Below are positions 43,996 to 57,240 of a stretch of 64,000 bases of DNA, piece after piece. The stretch lies in assembly GCA_018466975.1 (NCBI GenBank), contig CM031552.1, positions 496,001-560,000 of the forward strand, read 5' to 3'. The DNA comes from Sparassis latifolia. Lineage: Eukaryota; Basidiomycota; Agaricomycetes; Polyporales; Sparassidaceae. Within the stretch, counting starts at the first letter, position 1. Every line of letters starts with the position of its first letter. Position numbers and translations under genes: made by a program. The notes below the pieces were generated by a model. That model saw only the letters and a list, made by a program, of their open reading frames with translations. It searched no databases and was not told where the DNA came from.

Positions 43996-46900
43996 ATGAG
44001 CGCCGCAGTAAGTCTCCAGCGACTTGCGTCCGAGGGAAGTGACGCTAGCACGGGTTCGCATATATCCTGCTCGTACGTGTCATTGCTGAGGTACTAATGC
44101 GCGATACTTCCAGCGTCAACGACTCTTGCATCTCATCTACGACCGGACTTGATAAGACGCGAAACCGACCACATCCTCTCCTATTATCAGTCCGAACACG
44201 CAGGACGCTCCTACATCTACTCTCCTGGAGAAGACCATGTTTCGGTGCCCCCGCTCATGAGAGAGTCATCGTCAGGCTCCGTTTCATCGTCACAGTATTC
44301 TGATTCTGAGGATCCCCTTGATGGGTTCACACATGATAGCGCTGAATCAGCGAAGCAGTCCACGGTCGCGACCGCGACGGCAGCAATGGGGCATACACGG
44401 AGGCCAAGTCAGCCTTCGGAGGGTAGTGCGGACAGGAGACGTCTGGCAATCGTGGAATTAGACTCTACTGCTTCGCTGTCTCCTGCGAGGAGGAAGAGTG
44501 ACAGGAACCAGGAGTCACGTTTTGACTCCCAAAGGGGTGCAATGGCACCCAACGGCCTATTGTCAAGACGCGGGATTCACGTCCATGGGCTCGCGCTGGT
44601 TGCGCCTCCAGATGCGTCACCCAGAGCATACACGGATCTGACCCCTCCAACTTCTGCACCTATTACAGCTGAGCGCGTCCCGGCTTCTGTGCAGGGCTCT
44701 TCAGTTTCGCACCAACGTTCTCGGTCTGAGGTTCATGGCGTTAGCAAGGCTCTCCTTCATCATCAGCGTTCTCGTGACGTTGGTATAGTTGGGTCTCGTA
44801 AATCCTCTGGTGCTGAGAGTCTGGTATCCAGCGAGGAGTATTCGACATATGCAGAGAACAAGGGACTCAAGGTACCTATATTCCAGACACCAACTAAATC
44901 GCGATCTCCGTCCCCCGCCATGCAGACTACTGACGTCTCTGAGTCGAGTACCCCCAGTGTGCAACTTCCTACTAGTCAGAGTATACCGACTCCGACTGCA
45001 CCGGGAGGTCTGAGGACCTCCTCACGCCTGCTATAGGAGAGTACAAGGATATACAGCAGCCAGTGGTTGGACCCGTCGTTGTAGGGATCTCCTCAGACAT
45101 GATGCGCGCAGATGCTATTCAAGACGGAGTGGCCAGCCCTTCCGTCCCGATTCCCAATATTCATCACCGCGATCATATGATACTCACGACAGACCATCTC
45201 CTTACCTGTTCTATGAGCCCGGAGTTCACTCCACGGCAGGCCCTTTGCCTGCACCGCCTGCCCCCATGTTTTCTATTGCCGATCGAGATGCCATAATGTC
45301 ACCTCCACCTCCCCGACCTCCACGCGCTGCTCCCAGGCGCGACATTGATGCCCTCAAAGAGGCGTTGCAGCTGCCGAAGTCAGTGTCTGCCGTGCTAGCT
45401 TCTAGACCAACCCCAGAACCAGAACCTGTTAGCGGTCCCATGTTAGGGTCGCGCATGAATTCAGGAAGTTCTGGTCCAGAGTTCGACCAAACTAGCCAGT
45501 ACGTCCTGTTAATCCTTGACGATAGTTGCATAATCCTGAGACGAATAAATAGATATTCTGGGACCTCTTCACAGCAGCCAATGCATATCAGAGAAGGGGC
45601 ATTCCCTCCATCCACATTATCAGTTTCACACCCTCAGCAATCAGTAGCGGTGACACCCAATACCCAGTCAAACGGCGCATTGCCAAAGCGCAATGGGTCC
45701 ATTCGTTCAGCGGAGCAGACCCGGCGCATAGAAGACGATGCACGTGTTGATAGTGACAATATCTCATCTCTGTCTACCGATCACGCATACCTCAAATCCC
45801 CCCCTCGGAGATCTGATGTCGAAGTGCGGCGGGAAGATAGTTGGGACAGTCTGGGCCAAGGGACAGCCAACCGCCAAATGTCACCGAATGGCGGATCAGA
45901 GAAAGCGCTTGGTGTTGCTATATCGCTGTCAATGACACCTGCACAATCACCGACACCACCCCCAAAGAGCCTGAAAGGATCCGAGGATGAGAGGGCAAGC
46001 TTGGGCGCAAATTCATTCAGAGCGACGTTGTCAAACCTCAAACGCTTCTCTGCTCTACCGCGAACACCTTCGTTTACGTCGTCTGTTGTGAAGAGCCAGG
46101 GCTCACACCATTCTAGAACACCGTCGCCTCCTGCTATTACCGCTCGAGCTCCCAGGCCGAAGATTATATCTGCATGGCCCGACGCAATGCACTGTTACGA
46201 TGTAATGTCGAAGAAGAGTGCGCTAGAGCGCTCCAAAGCCTACGCTCAGAAAATAAATGAATTGGCGATCTATGATTGTGGCTTGACGGAGTGGGTAACT
46301 GCGGTGAAGCATCGAGGTATGTATATGCGCATGATTTATCTCGCAGTACAGGTGACATTTATTGTCGCCCCGCTGTAGGATCTAATTCCAAACCAGCACA
46401 AAACAGTGCGACGCGACTCACTTTGACCCCGGCGACTCCGTCCCTTCGTACATTTACTTCGCAACCGCGACATATCTCGCACGGTTCAATAGCATCCGAG
46501 ATGACGTTCCCCACGCGAGCAGATGCTTACACTGCGACGGACCTGTCCACGAGATCTATGGATGTCGCACCATCTACTGCTGCGCCACCAGCCCTCCCTT
46601 ATCCTTCATTGGCTACGAGTTCGCAATCTTTGCGCATGTCCACACTGCTGTCATCGCCATCTCGCTCTCTGCAGTTACCACTGCCAAGCACCAGGTCGGG
46701 AGGGATGGGCTTCTTTTCGTCCATTGGCAGAAAGTCCAGTATGAAGAATAACAAGGATATGCCGTCATCGCCATCATCCCCAGCGAAGGTGTTGATGAAA
46801 AGGATGCCCAATCCCCAAATAATCCTCCCCGCCCGGTTCAGATCACGACCGCACCATTAGTGCCAGGTGGTCCGCGTGCCGCTCCAGGACGAGTGCAGCG

Positions 46901-47234
46901 TTCACAGACGTATTCTGTTTCTCCCAGTCCGCCTGCACCCGTGTTGTCGGAGCCATCTCCATCGCTCGATAAGCGACAGAGTTCTGCGACACGCCGGCCA
47001 TCTCTGTTCACGCGGTCAAGGGCTGTGCCGGGGCCAGCATTAGGGGCAGGATCGGCGGCGCCTGTCACCCCCACAATGTCCACACCAGAGTTTGAGAGGC
47101 AGGTAGACAAGTTGGCTGATCTTCTCCCACATGCAGATAGGGTCATCTTAGCGGGCTACCTCCGCCGAGCCGGACAAGACATCCTTGCAATCGGACAGTA
47201 CCTAGAGGACGAGAAGAATGGCACCTTACACTAA
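43996..47234 (+). CDS. Large Ser/Pro-rich protein with CUE/UBA-like C-terminus
   Basis: A protein of about 1,000 residues, mostly disordered and rich in Ser, Pro and Arg. It starts MSAAVSLQRLASEGSDAST. Two ordered parts stand out: WPDAMHCYDVMSKKSALERS followed by AYAQKINELAIYDCGLTEWV around the middle, and a C-terminal helical segment of about 45 residues (QVDKLADLLPHADRVILAGY, AGQDILAIGQYLEDEKNGTL) resembling a CUE or UBA ubiquitin-binding fold. Introns I support include 44053-44113 (weak donor), 44981-45036 (donor GTATAC) and 46739-46788; each keeps the frame where reading straight through would hit a stop. Function unknown; the C-terminus hints at ubiquitin-linked trafficking or signalling. 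Confidence 0.72.
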
Positions 47235-47514
47235 GACTAGGATGAGTGACGTACCTACCAGTCTCCATGCTGAATTCGTTCATAGTGCACAACGATTGCA
47301 GTTGACTTTCCCTGTCTGACTCTCTCCTTCCTGCCCATTGTAATTGTATGCATACTTGGATTCATGGTTCCATGGACGCGTCATTAAAGTATACAGGTAA
47401 TCTACATCCATTGTATCTATACGCTCGTTGATTGTACCGCATATCTTACCTCGTTACTGAATCCTACACAGTGCAAGTACCAGAATACGGTGTTCTTTCG
47501 TCGTGAAGTTCGTT

Positions 47515-49362
47515 TCAGAGGGACGCGCCAGCAGGTCGGAACTTGCCATTGGATGGCTTCCTTGGATTCATCGATGGTTGTGCGAATACTGGCCATTGGC
47601 TCGTCAATAAATCATTTGCACGGGCAGATTCTCTCACCGCGTTGCGGAGGTCTATTGTTGTGAACCTGAGGGAGCGACCAAGTAGTGCTGGTGCGGACAT
47701 ATTGAGGTTGTCCCTGTCCGAGCATGTTCTCCACTTCCGCCGCACTGCCGGAACGATCTGACTGCGCTGCGCTACTTGTCCTGAAGGATCGGTCGACCAT
47801 TGCATTGAAAGGCTGACGCTGGAGATTATGTCGCGTCTGACCAGCGTTGGGCTGGCGCCATGCAGTACCCTGCTGCACGCCTGTTGGTCGCACTGTGCGA
47901 TTCACTATCGGTGTCCGCTGAATCTGCACCATGTAAGCTGAAAAATAAAGATGACAGAGACGGTGGAAAAGACCGAACCCCGTTCGCTTCCATATCACCC
48001 ACAACGGCCCCCACGTTGACAGTACCACCTACCGCAGCGCCGAAGGCCATTCCTCGGTGGTTGTTTGATTGCTCTTCGAGGACTTGTCTTTCTCCCGCAT
48101 GAGTGCCGCCAAATGGCATGGCCCCTTCCCCAGTGACGCCGCCGGGAGCAAGAAGTGCCTTGCGTTTCATCTTGTCGTATTGTGTCTGTCGAATACCCAT
48201 GAGCAAGCAGGTACAGGATCAGAACGCAACAAGCATATACGCACTTTGAGCTTCTGATACTCCTTCTCTCGTTCTCTAAGGGTATCTTGAACGTTTGCTG
48301 CTTGTCTGCGTTCTAACTCGAGATCCCGCTCGAGCTCTTGAGCCGGTAAGTGTCCAGTGCTCAACAATATGCGACCTTATGCGCGCACCAGATACCTTGT
48401 TGTTCAGCAGGCTTATCTCCCCGTTGGCTATTACGATGCATCATGTTTCAGTGAAGCCTCCAAGGCGACTATATGCGCATTTATTCACCTTCTCTGATCA
48501 CGTTGTCCAGCTGTTTCTGCAGCAGCGCAGTTTTCTCGTTGACGTTGCGGAGCACTGCATGCTGGAAAGTGCTATAAGGGGGACTTGCTCAGATGCATGT
48601 TCCGCAGGGTTATATGTCCTCACAATTCTTGATGAACCTGATACTGCCAAAAAGACATTGCCCTGAAAATAGGTTGAAAATACGTCAGAAGTGCCACACA
48701 ATTGAAAAGAACGTACCGGCTACATATCTCTAAGATAGTTGCAGGGTTCAAGCCGGACAAGACAGACTTGAGACACGGGTGAACATCGATCAACGTTGCC
48801 CGTATGCGCCCTTCCTCACCGTTTTGTAGTCGTTGGATGGATGCAAAGAGCATACCTGAACGAATTATCAACATGAATATCATGGGTAACTACGAACTGA
48901 CTCACTACCACGTCATCACTGCAGACACAAGAAGAGCTCAGAACATTATCTTGCAAACATCTTGATGCTCACGGTTCTGTCAACGAAGTCTCACACGCTA
49001 ATGATATCAATTTGAGCGTTAGACTGCAACTATTCCATGACGTGAAGAACTTACCGGGGCATAACCTCGACGCGTTGAAGAGCTCATTCGCGCATTCGAC
49101 TATAAATCATCGTCATTGGAGGAGCCCTACAGTACACCATATACTAACCACAGAATATATGAGAGCCTTATTTTCCGTGCAGTAGAGTGCATTTGTATCA
49201 GCGAAGCTGATAACTCGGGATGCACAGCACGTACATGTTGTCTGACATCACAGAAAAGACACTTCAAAGCACGCCTTCTCAAGGACGGGTCTTACTCACC
49301 ACAACCGCCTTCTCCGTCAGTGCTCGTCTGCAGGTAAGTCTGTTGCATTTGAGATTATCCAT
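47515..49362 (-). CDS. HEI10: RING-type E3 ligase of HEI10/CCNB1IP1 family (meiosis)
   Basis: Encodes a homologue of HEI10 (CCNB1IP1), a RING protein that marks crossover sites on meiotic chromosomes. The RING is built from several exons: MDNLKCNRLTCRRALTEKAV, then TTCSHIFCVECANELF and ASRLCPACETSLTEPDDVVV. It continues with CSLHPSNDYKT, SGLNPATILEICSRAMSFWQ and YQVHQE, then a coiled coil (LLQKQLDNVIRE, ANGEISLLNNK, ELERDLELERRQAANVQDTL) and YDKMKRKALLAPGG. The C-terminal half is basic and low in complexity, ending KFRPAGASL. At least nine short introns are required; the last (47570-47618) lies between NNRPPQR and FAQPSMN. Length and order match the family well. Convergent with the gene ending at 47234. 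Confidence 0.88.
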
Positions 49363-49644
49363 CGTTGAGCTATTGTTATGCTATCCTGAATGGGGAGGAG
49401 CATCACTGGCGCGTCGAAAGGCTGACTTGAGCCAGTGAGTGCTGGACGCGTTCTAGTCACATGATCACCAAGAGTTGCGGTTGCGAAATAGTGGGCCCAA
49501 GAAATATGTAGTGTGCTACACGAATACACATTATAGTGACCTATTCTTCTGTCCCTTGTATCAGCACCTTAAATACGAACGAACAAATACTATGCAAAGC
49601 AATGTCACAATCAACACGAAAACAACGAACAGACTTTGACTTGA

Positions 49645-52600
49645 TCATGGCCGCCAGACAGATGGTCGAGAACTTGCCGGGGTATTCAGCACCGAGGACA
49701 TCGAAGACATCATAGAACGTGACGACCGTGATGGAGACTCGGCGCGCAAAGACGGAGAATCTCTGCCGGCTCTTCTGAAGAACTGCAGTGCGGTAAGGGG
49801 AGACCCTGTAGATGGTGGTGATGCCGACCTGATGGACTTCGGACTCGATCCGCCTGGCGTTGACAGAGCAAACGATGGAATAAACGACAAATTGGGTAGA
49901 GGAGTGCCAGGTGGCTGATATGGGAACATATTATCTACAGCTTGAGAGAAAGTTGCTGAATTGACCCATTTTTCATCGCGTGAGCCAACCGAGGCGCGTG
50001 GAGGGCGTGGAGGGGACTCTGGAAGAATTCGAAACGCATCAGCAAAATGATCCTTGATAAATCTGTGAGGGACATTAGTAAGGGTGTGTACTCAAGGGCA
50101 CAACCGCTCACTTCGAAAGTTCTGACCATCCGCCCCCGACTCGAACCATGACAGTCTGCGAACGTAGGATACGACAGAAGCAGAGTTTGGGCTCTTGGTC
50201 ACCAATCCAATACTTTCCACTCTGATCTTTCCAAGTGTCCGCAACAACCTCAACGTTGATATTCGCGGAAAGCTTGTTGACGACGTCACCGACCGCAACA
50301 TCAAGCTTGTTTTTGGGATCGGCGACGTAGGGCTTCTTCACACCCGGTGGCGCTCTAACTGCAGGAGGTGAGGTAACCTTCGCAGCTGCTGATAATGATT
50401 GTCTTGGAACACGCGCCCACGTAGAATGTGGTGTAGACGACAGGGACGAGTTGAATCGGGGGCGAGAAGTAGAGCGCGAAGAAATCTCTGTGAGTGCTGG
50501 AGATGCAGTGCGGTCCGCTTGAATAATCTGTGCTCTTGGACGTGCAGCAGCCTGGACGCGCTTCGCAGGTGTTGTCATAGAAGAGGCGGATGATATGCTG
50601 GCAGTCCTCTGGCGCGAGGAGAATGTCGAGCCGTACAGCGTGGATGATGGTGATATCGGACTCGACACCGACCGAATGGAAGAGGTCGCGGATGCCCTAC
50701 TCGCTGATCGACTGTGACCCACAGCCGACGCGCCAGCGGAAGACCGTCTAGGATGAGGTTGTGGAAGAGGTGCAAGAAATCCTCCAGTAGAACCAACAGA
50801 GAGCTTGGAGTAGCCAGTTGATTTCTTGCTTTGGTGTCCGGAATTACTCTTGCCAGATGATCTACTGCTTCGACCAGTACTTATGACGCTCGGTGGCCTG
50901 GATTTCTGCCCGCTGACACGGTCAAGACCCATAGCCTGCAACTCGCTCCAGGTTTGCAAAACGCGATCACGTTCCACCGTGGCGCGGGAGTCGTCGGGAA
51001 CTGCAGAATAGCACGCTTGCATCTTCTCCAAAACATCTTTCGTGAACGATAACCGATCGGACATTTGCTTTTCGGGTGTTAAAGCGGTGTTGGTAGTGTA
51101 TGACGAAGATAACGGCCCGAGAGGTGGTGAGGGATAACTGTCAACGTGCTCTAAGAGATCACTGAGAGCGCTGTCGCATGAGCCTACGGCCATAGTTAAG
51201 TCCGCTAGCCGGTGAACCTTTTGCATGAGCTTAGTGGAAGCAGAAACCTCGCTGCGCAAAGAGCGAAGATCTGTATCGGCTGCAGTGTTATCTGGGAGAG
51301 ATGGCGGTAAGTGATCAACCTCAACAATTACTGCCGAGAATTGATTCGCCATTCGTTGCCGTAGTTCATCGCCCGGAAGAGAATCGCCTGATCGGAGGGC
51401 TGGTCTTGCCACATCGTTTATGTGGATAGAACATAGCCGCTTCCGCAGGTGGTATATGCGCGTCTGAAGGTCGCTCCGCTTTTGTGGTGGGCGATGTATG
51501 ACTGCAGACGGAAACAACTGTATCCCGAAGACATCTGATCAAGCATCCTAAGTGTCAATTTCTGCTGAGCGACAGCCATACTTACCTTCTTGGACGTGCA
51601 GACTAGGGACCCCGTGTGTGATAGAGTCCTCCATGTCAGATTCTTTAACAACCTCCAACGGCGTAACGGCCCTCTGATGTTTCTCTCGCAGAGCTGGCTC
51701 CTGTAATCCAGACACCTCTGTGTCAGTTCCAGGTGTTGCCTTAGCTTCCAGCTCCTGCGCTTCAAGTCTCCTGCGCTCACCCACCTCTCTCCCCACCGCA
51801 GTGACGCGTTCCAGTCGCTGTTTCTCCCCCGCCTCCAATTGCACACGCTCAGCTTCCTGTTCTTCCCACAGGCGCTGCTGCTCAGCTTTCTCGCGCTCTT
51901 CAGCAACCACCTGCTCCTTCCCGAGGCGCTCTTCTTCGGCCTTCGCAAGACGTTCAGCTTCCTCTTGTTCCCGTCTTGCTCGTTCTTCGACCTCCAACTG
52001 CTCCCGTTCTCGCCTTGCTCGTTCTTCAGCCTCTGACAGCAATTGTTCTAGCTTTGCACGTTCTTCAACTTCCAACCGACCCGGTTCTTCCTGCAGACGA
52101 GCTTCCTCCGCTAATCGCGAACGCTCTGCATCCAGCGCCTTGGCTATCTGCTGCTGCAGACTCGAAACACGGTCCTTCCAAGAATTGTACTGTACTTCGG
52201 CCTCTTCCAGAGCTCTCTGACGAGATATGAGCAGACTATCCCGCACATTGGCTCCAGCATCTCCAGAAACAGACTTCAATCTGTGAAGTAAATCACGAAC
52301 TGGGGAGAAGGAGCGCGGAATCTCGAGGCCATCTGTCTGCAACAGTCGATTGACTTCCTCCGACAGAAGCGCTAAATGATCCAGTAAGTGGATATTGTCT
52401 GGAAACTCTGCAACAGATTGTCGAATGACTTCAGCCGACTCGACCGCATGACGAATACTATTGACGATGGTCTCCGTCGCAAGATCGATCGTTTTCGCTG
52501 TCTTCGCTAGCTGGAAGTGATCGGTCTTTTGCTCCAGTACTTTGAGTACGCCAGATAGCATCATGCTGTACGCGTTGGAATCTGCCCGAACTGCATGGTC

Positions 52601-54674
52601 CAGAATCGCGGGATCGAATGGCAAATAGAGGGGGGCTGCTTGCCGGACAATGTCAAGACTGAAGCTGCCAGAAAGAGAGGTCCTCTTCGAAGAAGTTACG
52701 CTGGACATTTCCAGACCTCCAGTGAATGGAACACGGTGGGGCAGATCAGCGAGGAATGCTTGAAGCGTGTCTTGAGAGCGTTTTACTTCACTCGTGAGAC
52801 CACCCTCAGTCAACAGTAACGCGTCGCCGACGAGGTCACCTGCAAGGACGTCTTGAATACCTTTGTCAAATCGGACCTTTAGGTCTTCCATCTGAATTTG
52901 GAGACTGTGAACTTCGTCCCGTACATTTCCCATGATGGCAGCTTGGTTCAAGACAGATTCCCAAAACCGAGCCAGTTCAGTCGTACGACTGAGGAAAGAA
53001 TCCAGGTTGGTGGAACACTCCGACAGGTAGTCCTTCAGAGCTGGACCAACTGAAAAAATCACTGCTCTGCACGGCGACGAGACCTCCTGGTTCATCCGCA
53101 CCTGCAAAGTGTCCAACCGAGCAAAAATGGAAGCAGGTGAAATAGTCGTAGGGGCGAGCTCTGTTGTGGGTGTTTCGGGTGTGGGCGGTGCTCCATGAGA
53201 ACTCATCTGCTGTCGCCACATCTGCCTCTCTATAGCGTCCGGAATCTCGTCGCGAATGCTTTCCAAGTCCTGAAACAGGTGCTCCATTGCAAACCATACT
53301 TGCCTGACATCATGCAGGATGGAGGCATGACCTACAGCTTCCTCGCTAGCACGTGAAGCCGCAGTACGATGAGCAGCGAAGCCTTCGATCTCGGATGCTG
53401 AGGTAGATTTGAATCCATCGTCGATGCCGGGGCGATCAAGATGCAGGAGAGCTGCTCGTGCACCAGGCAAGAGGTTACTGGCATCTTTATCTGCCTTTCG
53501 CAATTCCTCGACGGTAGCAGGCAGCATCGCAAGGAAGACCGAATGCCGGGATGCATCGAGACAGGCTTCCGTAGACAGATCCGGTGGAGTGCCATCACCA
53601 TTCGCAGTCGCAATACCCGTCTGCAGGCGCTCAATCAGAGAGACAAGTGTAAGGGACAGATCTGAAGCGGCCTTGCAGGCCGTTTCCACCCGCTTGACTG
53701 CTTCATAGCTGGCATGGTATTCCTTCGCACACGCCTCAACTTTCTTTGCTTCGTCAATGGCAGACGATAGCTCCGACGAGAGTAAACGAACGACACTCTC
53801 GTTAGCGGCCGATTGGTCAGGATATAGATGGTGGGTCGGTCGAGGAAAAACGCTGGAAAGTAATGAAGGATTTCCTCGCATAGTTAATCGCTTCATAAGA
53901 GCAGTGCTGCGAGAGAGGAAAGCAGCGTCTTGACGTGCTGTGGGATTCGTAAGTCAGCCACCACCTTGCGGAGCTCCACCCAAGAGGCGATCCGACGTTC
54001 TTCCCAGGTCAGTCGGATATTTAGGAGTTCAAGATTATCGGACCTGTCCCGCAGGAGATGTAACAGCTTGTCCAGCTCGTATATGGTTGTGAGCGTAAGC
54101 TCAATGAGATCGGTGTCCGCCAGGGATAGATTGCGTTGTGTAGCAGCTTCGGAGACGCAGTTTCATACATGGCTGGAGACCCGCAGCATATGAACTTACC
54201 TTTCGTGAATTTCTTCAGCTTTCTGAGCTCACCAGAATCAAATATCTCCGTTTCCTTCTCTATCCTGTCGTGTTCTTGCAGCCATTCCTGAAGTTGTGAG
54301 CGGGAAGGAAGACCTGGCACTTCTTCCGCCGAGGATCGCACCGCATCGAGTCCCACGAATACTTCAATGGGAGGAAGGCTCTCTAAAAACTTGGGGCACA
54401 TTGTCGTGGACTAGACGTAAACCCGGTGATGATTCGAGCTTACCTTTATCTTCTCCTCTATCCATACCTTCCTCTCACTAAATGCTTGTAGCTCTATAAC
54501 CTCATGCCATTCTAAAGCCTTCTCATCACCGTCGCGAGCTGCAGCATCCTCGTCAGACTGGGATAATCTCGACACCCCAGCGAGCGCATTAGGGACGTGA
54601 CTGTTAGCGGGTTCGAGTGTACCAGACTTCTCGATCGTCGCCGAAACGGAGGCCGCCTGTTCCTCCCCGGACAT
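49645..54674 (-). CDS. Large coiled-coil protein with C-terminal GAS2 (GAR) domain
   Basis: A protein of roughly 1,500 residues. It starts MSGEEQAASVSATIEKSGTL at 54674. The N-terminal two thirds are helical, spectrin/plakin-like in feel (LTLTTIYELDKLLHLLRDRS, ASWVELRKVVADL), with a dense Glu/Arg coiled coil (REREQLEVEERARREQEEAE). The last third is Ser-rich and then has a GAS2-type microtubule-binding domain: GDVVNKLSANINVEVVADTW, SGKYWIGDQEPKLCFCRIL, MVRVGGGWSELSKFIKDHFA. It ends SVLNTPASSRPSVWRP. Known introns join VQE|DVFGIQLFP near 51540-51590 and SELSK|FIKDHFA near 50060-50107; the join near 53920-53970 is uncertain in detail. Likely links microtubules to other structures. Confidence 0.85.
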
Positions 54675-55048
54675 TCTTGAGGTCGCAAATTTGGTAGCCT
54701 ATGAGCAGCACTTCATGAAAAGGGTCATTACACGCCGGGGCCTGGCGAGGGCTTCAAGCGGTGTGAAGAGTACAACAAATGAGGCGGAGCCAAGCAAGCG
54801 CCCTCAAAGCTGCGTAGCCTGAGTATGACGACGGTCGCATTACTACAGCTACTTCAATTTTAAATTGTGCACCACACAATAATTGACCAGTGCTACAGAA
54901 CGAGTTACAAGAGTAACACATAGACATGTAAAGTTACTACAAAAATCCTTTGTTACATTATTGACTTCAGGGGGGACGAAGGTCAGCACTACAATAAGAT
55001 AGGGTTGAACGGGGGAAGGCAGAAGGAAACCGACCTCAACACGACATC
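54675..55048. other. 374 bp spacer
   Basis: Between the GAS2-domain gene start and the 3' end of the Bem1-type gene, both minus. Serves as promoter of the former. Nothing else recognised. Confidence 0.45.
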
Positions 55049-57240
55049 TTACTCTGCATAGAGTACATGCCGTTCCGTACTATCCAACCAGCTTCTTAAC
55101 TCATCATCCCCCTCCAAGTCGACGAACTCGTTACTTGTGCTGTCGCGGTACCGCAAGTTCAGTGCGTTTCCACCGAGACGCGCTTGCACCTTGTCCAGCA
55201 ATTGGGCATGCGTGACTCGCGGATGCACTCGAATGGCGACCAGATCGTCCGTCATGCGATCAAATATCTTTATCTTGATGAACGCTGTCTGAGAATTGGT
55301 GGAAGAAATCGGCGGGTTATGCGTGGCGTTCGACTGCGACCGCGACCGTCCCGAGTTCGACGTTCCAGAGGTTGCGATGGAACCCGCTCGCGACGAACGC
55401 ATGGAGGTTGGCGAGGGTTCATGAGAAGAAGTAACAGAAGAACGGGAGTGGGTATTTACGGGGTTATTATAGTATGGATCAATTTCCAACGAGGAATGAC
55501 TGCGCTGTGCCTCGAGAAGTCTGCCTCCTGCACCATTCCCGGACGAGGATGAGGGTATTGATTGGGGGTAGGACCGTTGCTGATAGGACGTCGTTGTCCC
55601 GGATCGACCGTGGATTGAGGTAGACGCCTCTGCACGCTCATCGACTGGGATGCGAGGCTTAGGACGCAGGGGAGCCGTGTTGCTGAAGGTTTGGCTGCTT
55701 GACAGCCCTGATTGCGCGTGTTCATCCGGGCGGTATTTGTAGGTGTCCTCGTACGGGCGACCCAAAATGTCTGCCTCCTCCTCGTAATCCGATCCGTCGC
55801 TTGTCGGCTCTTCTGGTTTTTCTGCAATTTGCATGCGAGCGAGCTGGTCTGTCCTTACGTCAGACTCGAGGTCGGCCTGCTCATCATTCTGCTGATTCTC
55901 GTATGACGACCGGGCCAACGCCTCAATTTCCTCAACGCGGGGCCCCACTTCAAGCTCGGCATCACCAGGTTTCGGCGCCAGGAACATCCGAATGAGCCTA
56001 TGCTCCAGAATGTAGCTGGCGTACTGCGATAGCGCGCAGAGTCTGTGCACATAGTCGTCTAGTTCTGCTCGCCTGCTACCAGTAATCTCGTTGTCAACTT
56101 GATCTGCAGGCCCAGGCATGTACGGCAATATACGCGAAGCATGATCGGGACGACCAGCCTCCTGAGGGAACGTCTCGAGAAGTTCGACTTGGAAGTCGTA
56201 GAAGTCGTTATAAGAGCGGAAGAGGACGAGTTGCCTCGCAGGCGGTAGCGCATTTGATCCTGATGGATCATAGGGTTGGAATAGGGCATGCACACGGAAC
56301 CAATATTCCTCCATTTCATAATGGAAGGATTTGACATCCGCGGAAAGAAGGATACCCTCGGGTAGACTCTTCGGAGTAGCAGGGCCTAAGATATCAGCGG
56401 GGGCTGGCAACTGCTGCTGATGCGTCACGGCAGGAGGGGTTGGGCCTTGAACAACAATGGCGAGCTGGGGTTTCGGTAGGTCGTCCATCACGTTAACTCG
56501 GGGGGTTTCTTCCAAGACACCTAGGGATATGCTGTTGGCCTTGTAACTCATCATAGCGCGCTTCCACTCTTCCACGCGAGGCAACGCGCCGCTATCAATG
56601 AGGCCATTGACATCGGGTATGGCTTGCCCGTTCGCAGGATCTCTGAGTTCGACGAATGAGACCGGGATGAGACCAGGCCGACCCAAACGACCGATAGGTT
56701 TTGCGACGAACCACTCGCGGTTCGATTGTGCTACAACAGTGACAGGGTCCCCTGCTCTAGCGTCGAGTTCATCTGCACGTTCTGCCACAAAGTCGTGGAG
56801 CACAACTGCATAATAAGCTTGAAGTTTGGGTGCTGTAGACAGCGGCCTTTCCGATGTTGCTGCCGGGACCACACGTGCTCTGTGCCAGTACGATGTGAAC
56901 AACAGTTCAAGCAAAAACCAGAGGGGGCTCACATGGGAGTGCCCTTCTGAAATTCTTCGAACATGCAACAAGGAACGAGGCCCCGCGCACCAGTCATTGG
57001 GTTGTGCGCTTCATACCATGATCCTGCATTGTTGACATCGTTTATGACGTGAAAGAAGTCCCCCTTCTCGAAGGAAAGTTCCTGAGGAGCTCTCGATTTG
57101 TAGGAGTTCAGGGCCCGAATGACTTTCTTGGGGGGTAAGATAGCGCTGGGAGGCTTGGACAGGGAAGGAAGCGCTGAAGGCTGGGAAATGTGGGCAACAT
57201 GGTCCTTGTGAGAAAGCGATTTTCGGAGAGTCTTCATCAT
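55049..57240 (-). CDS. BEM1: Bem1/Scd2-type polarity scaffold (SH3-SH3-PX-PB1)
   Basis: A 712-residue scaffold that brings together active Cdc42, its exchange factor Cdc24 and a PAK kinase at sites of polarised growth. It starts MMKTLRKSLSHKDHVAHISQ. SH3 domain 1 contains IRALNSYKSRAPQELSFEKG and GSWYEAHNPMTGARGLVP. SH3 domain 2 contains YAVVLHDFVAERADELDARA and GRPGLIPVSFVEL. The PX domain contains YWFRVHALFQPYD, LVLFRSYNDFYDFQVELLET and LPYMPGPAD. The C-terminal PB1 domain contains FIKIKIFDRMTDDLVAIRVH and LRYRDSTSNEFVDLEGDDEL. Exons (minus): 57240-56933 and 56879-55049. Domain order is that of Bem1 and all four domains are intact. Divergent from NOT3. Confidence 0.94.

Noticed and set aside
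45008..45036. A 29-nt intron that would also restore the frame in the Ser/Pro-rich gene
   Set aside because: It is shorter than plausible fungal introns; a longer intron with the same acceptor and a better donor (44981-45036) fits the frame equally.
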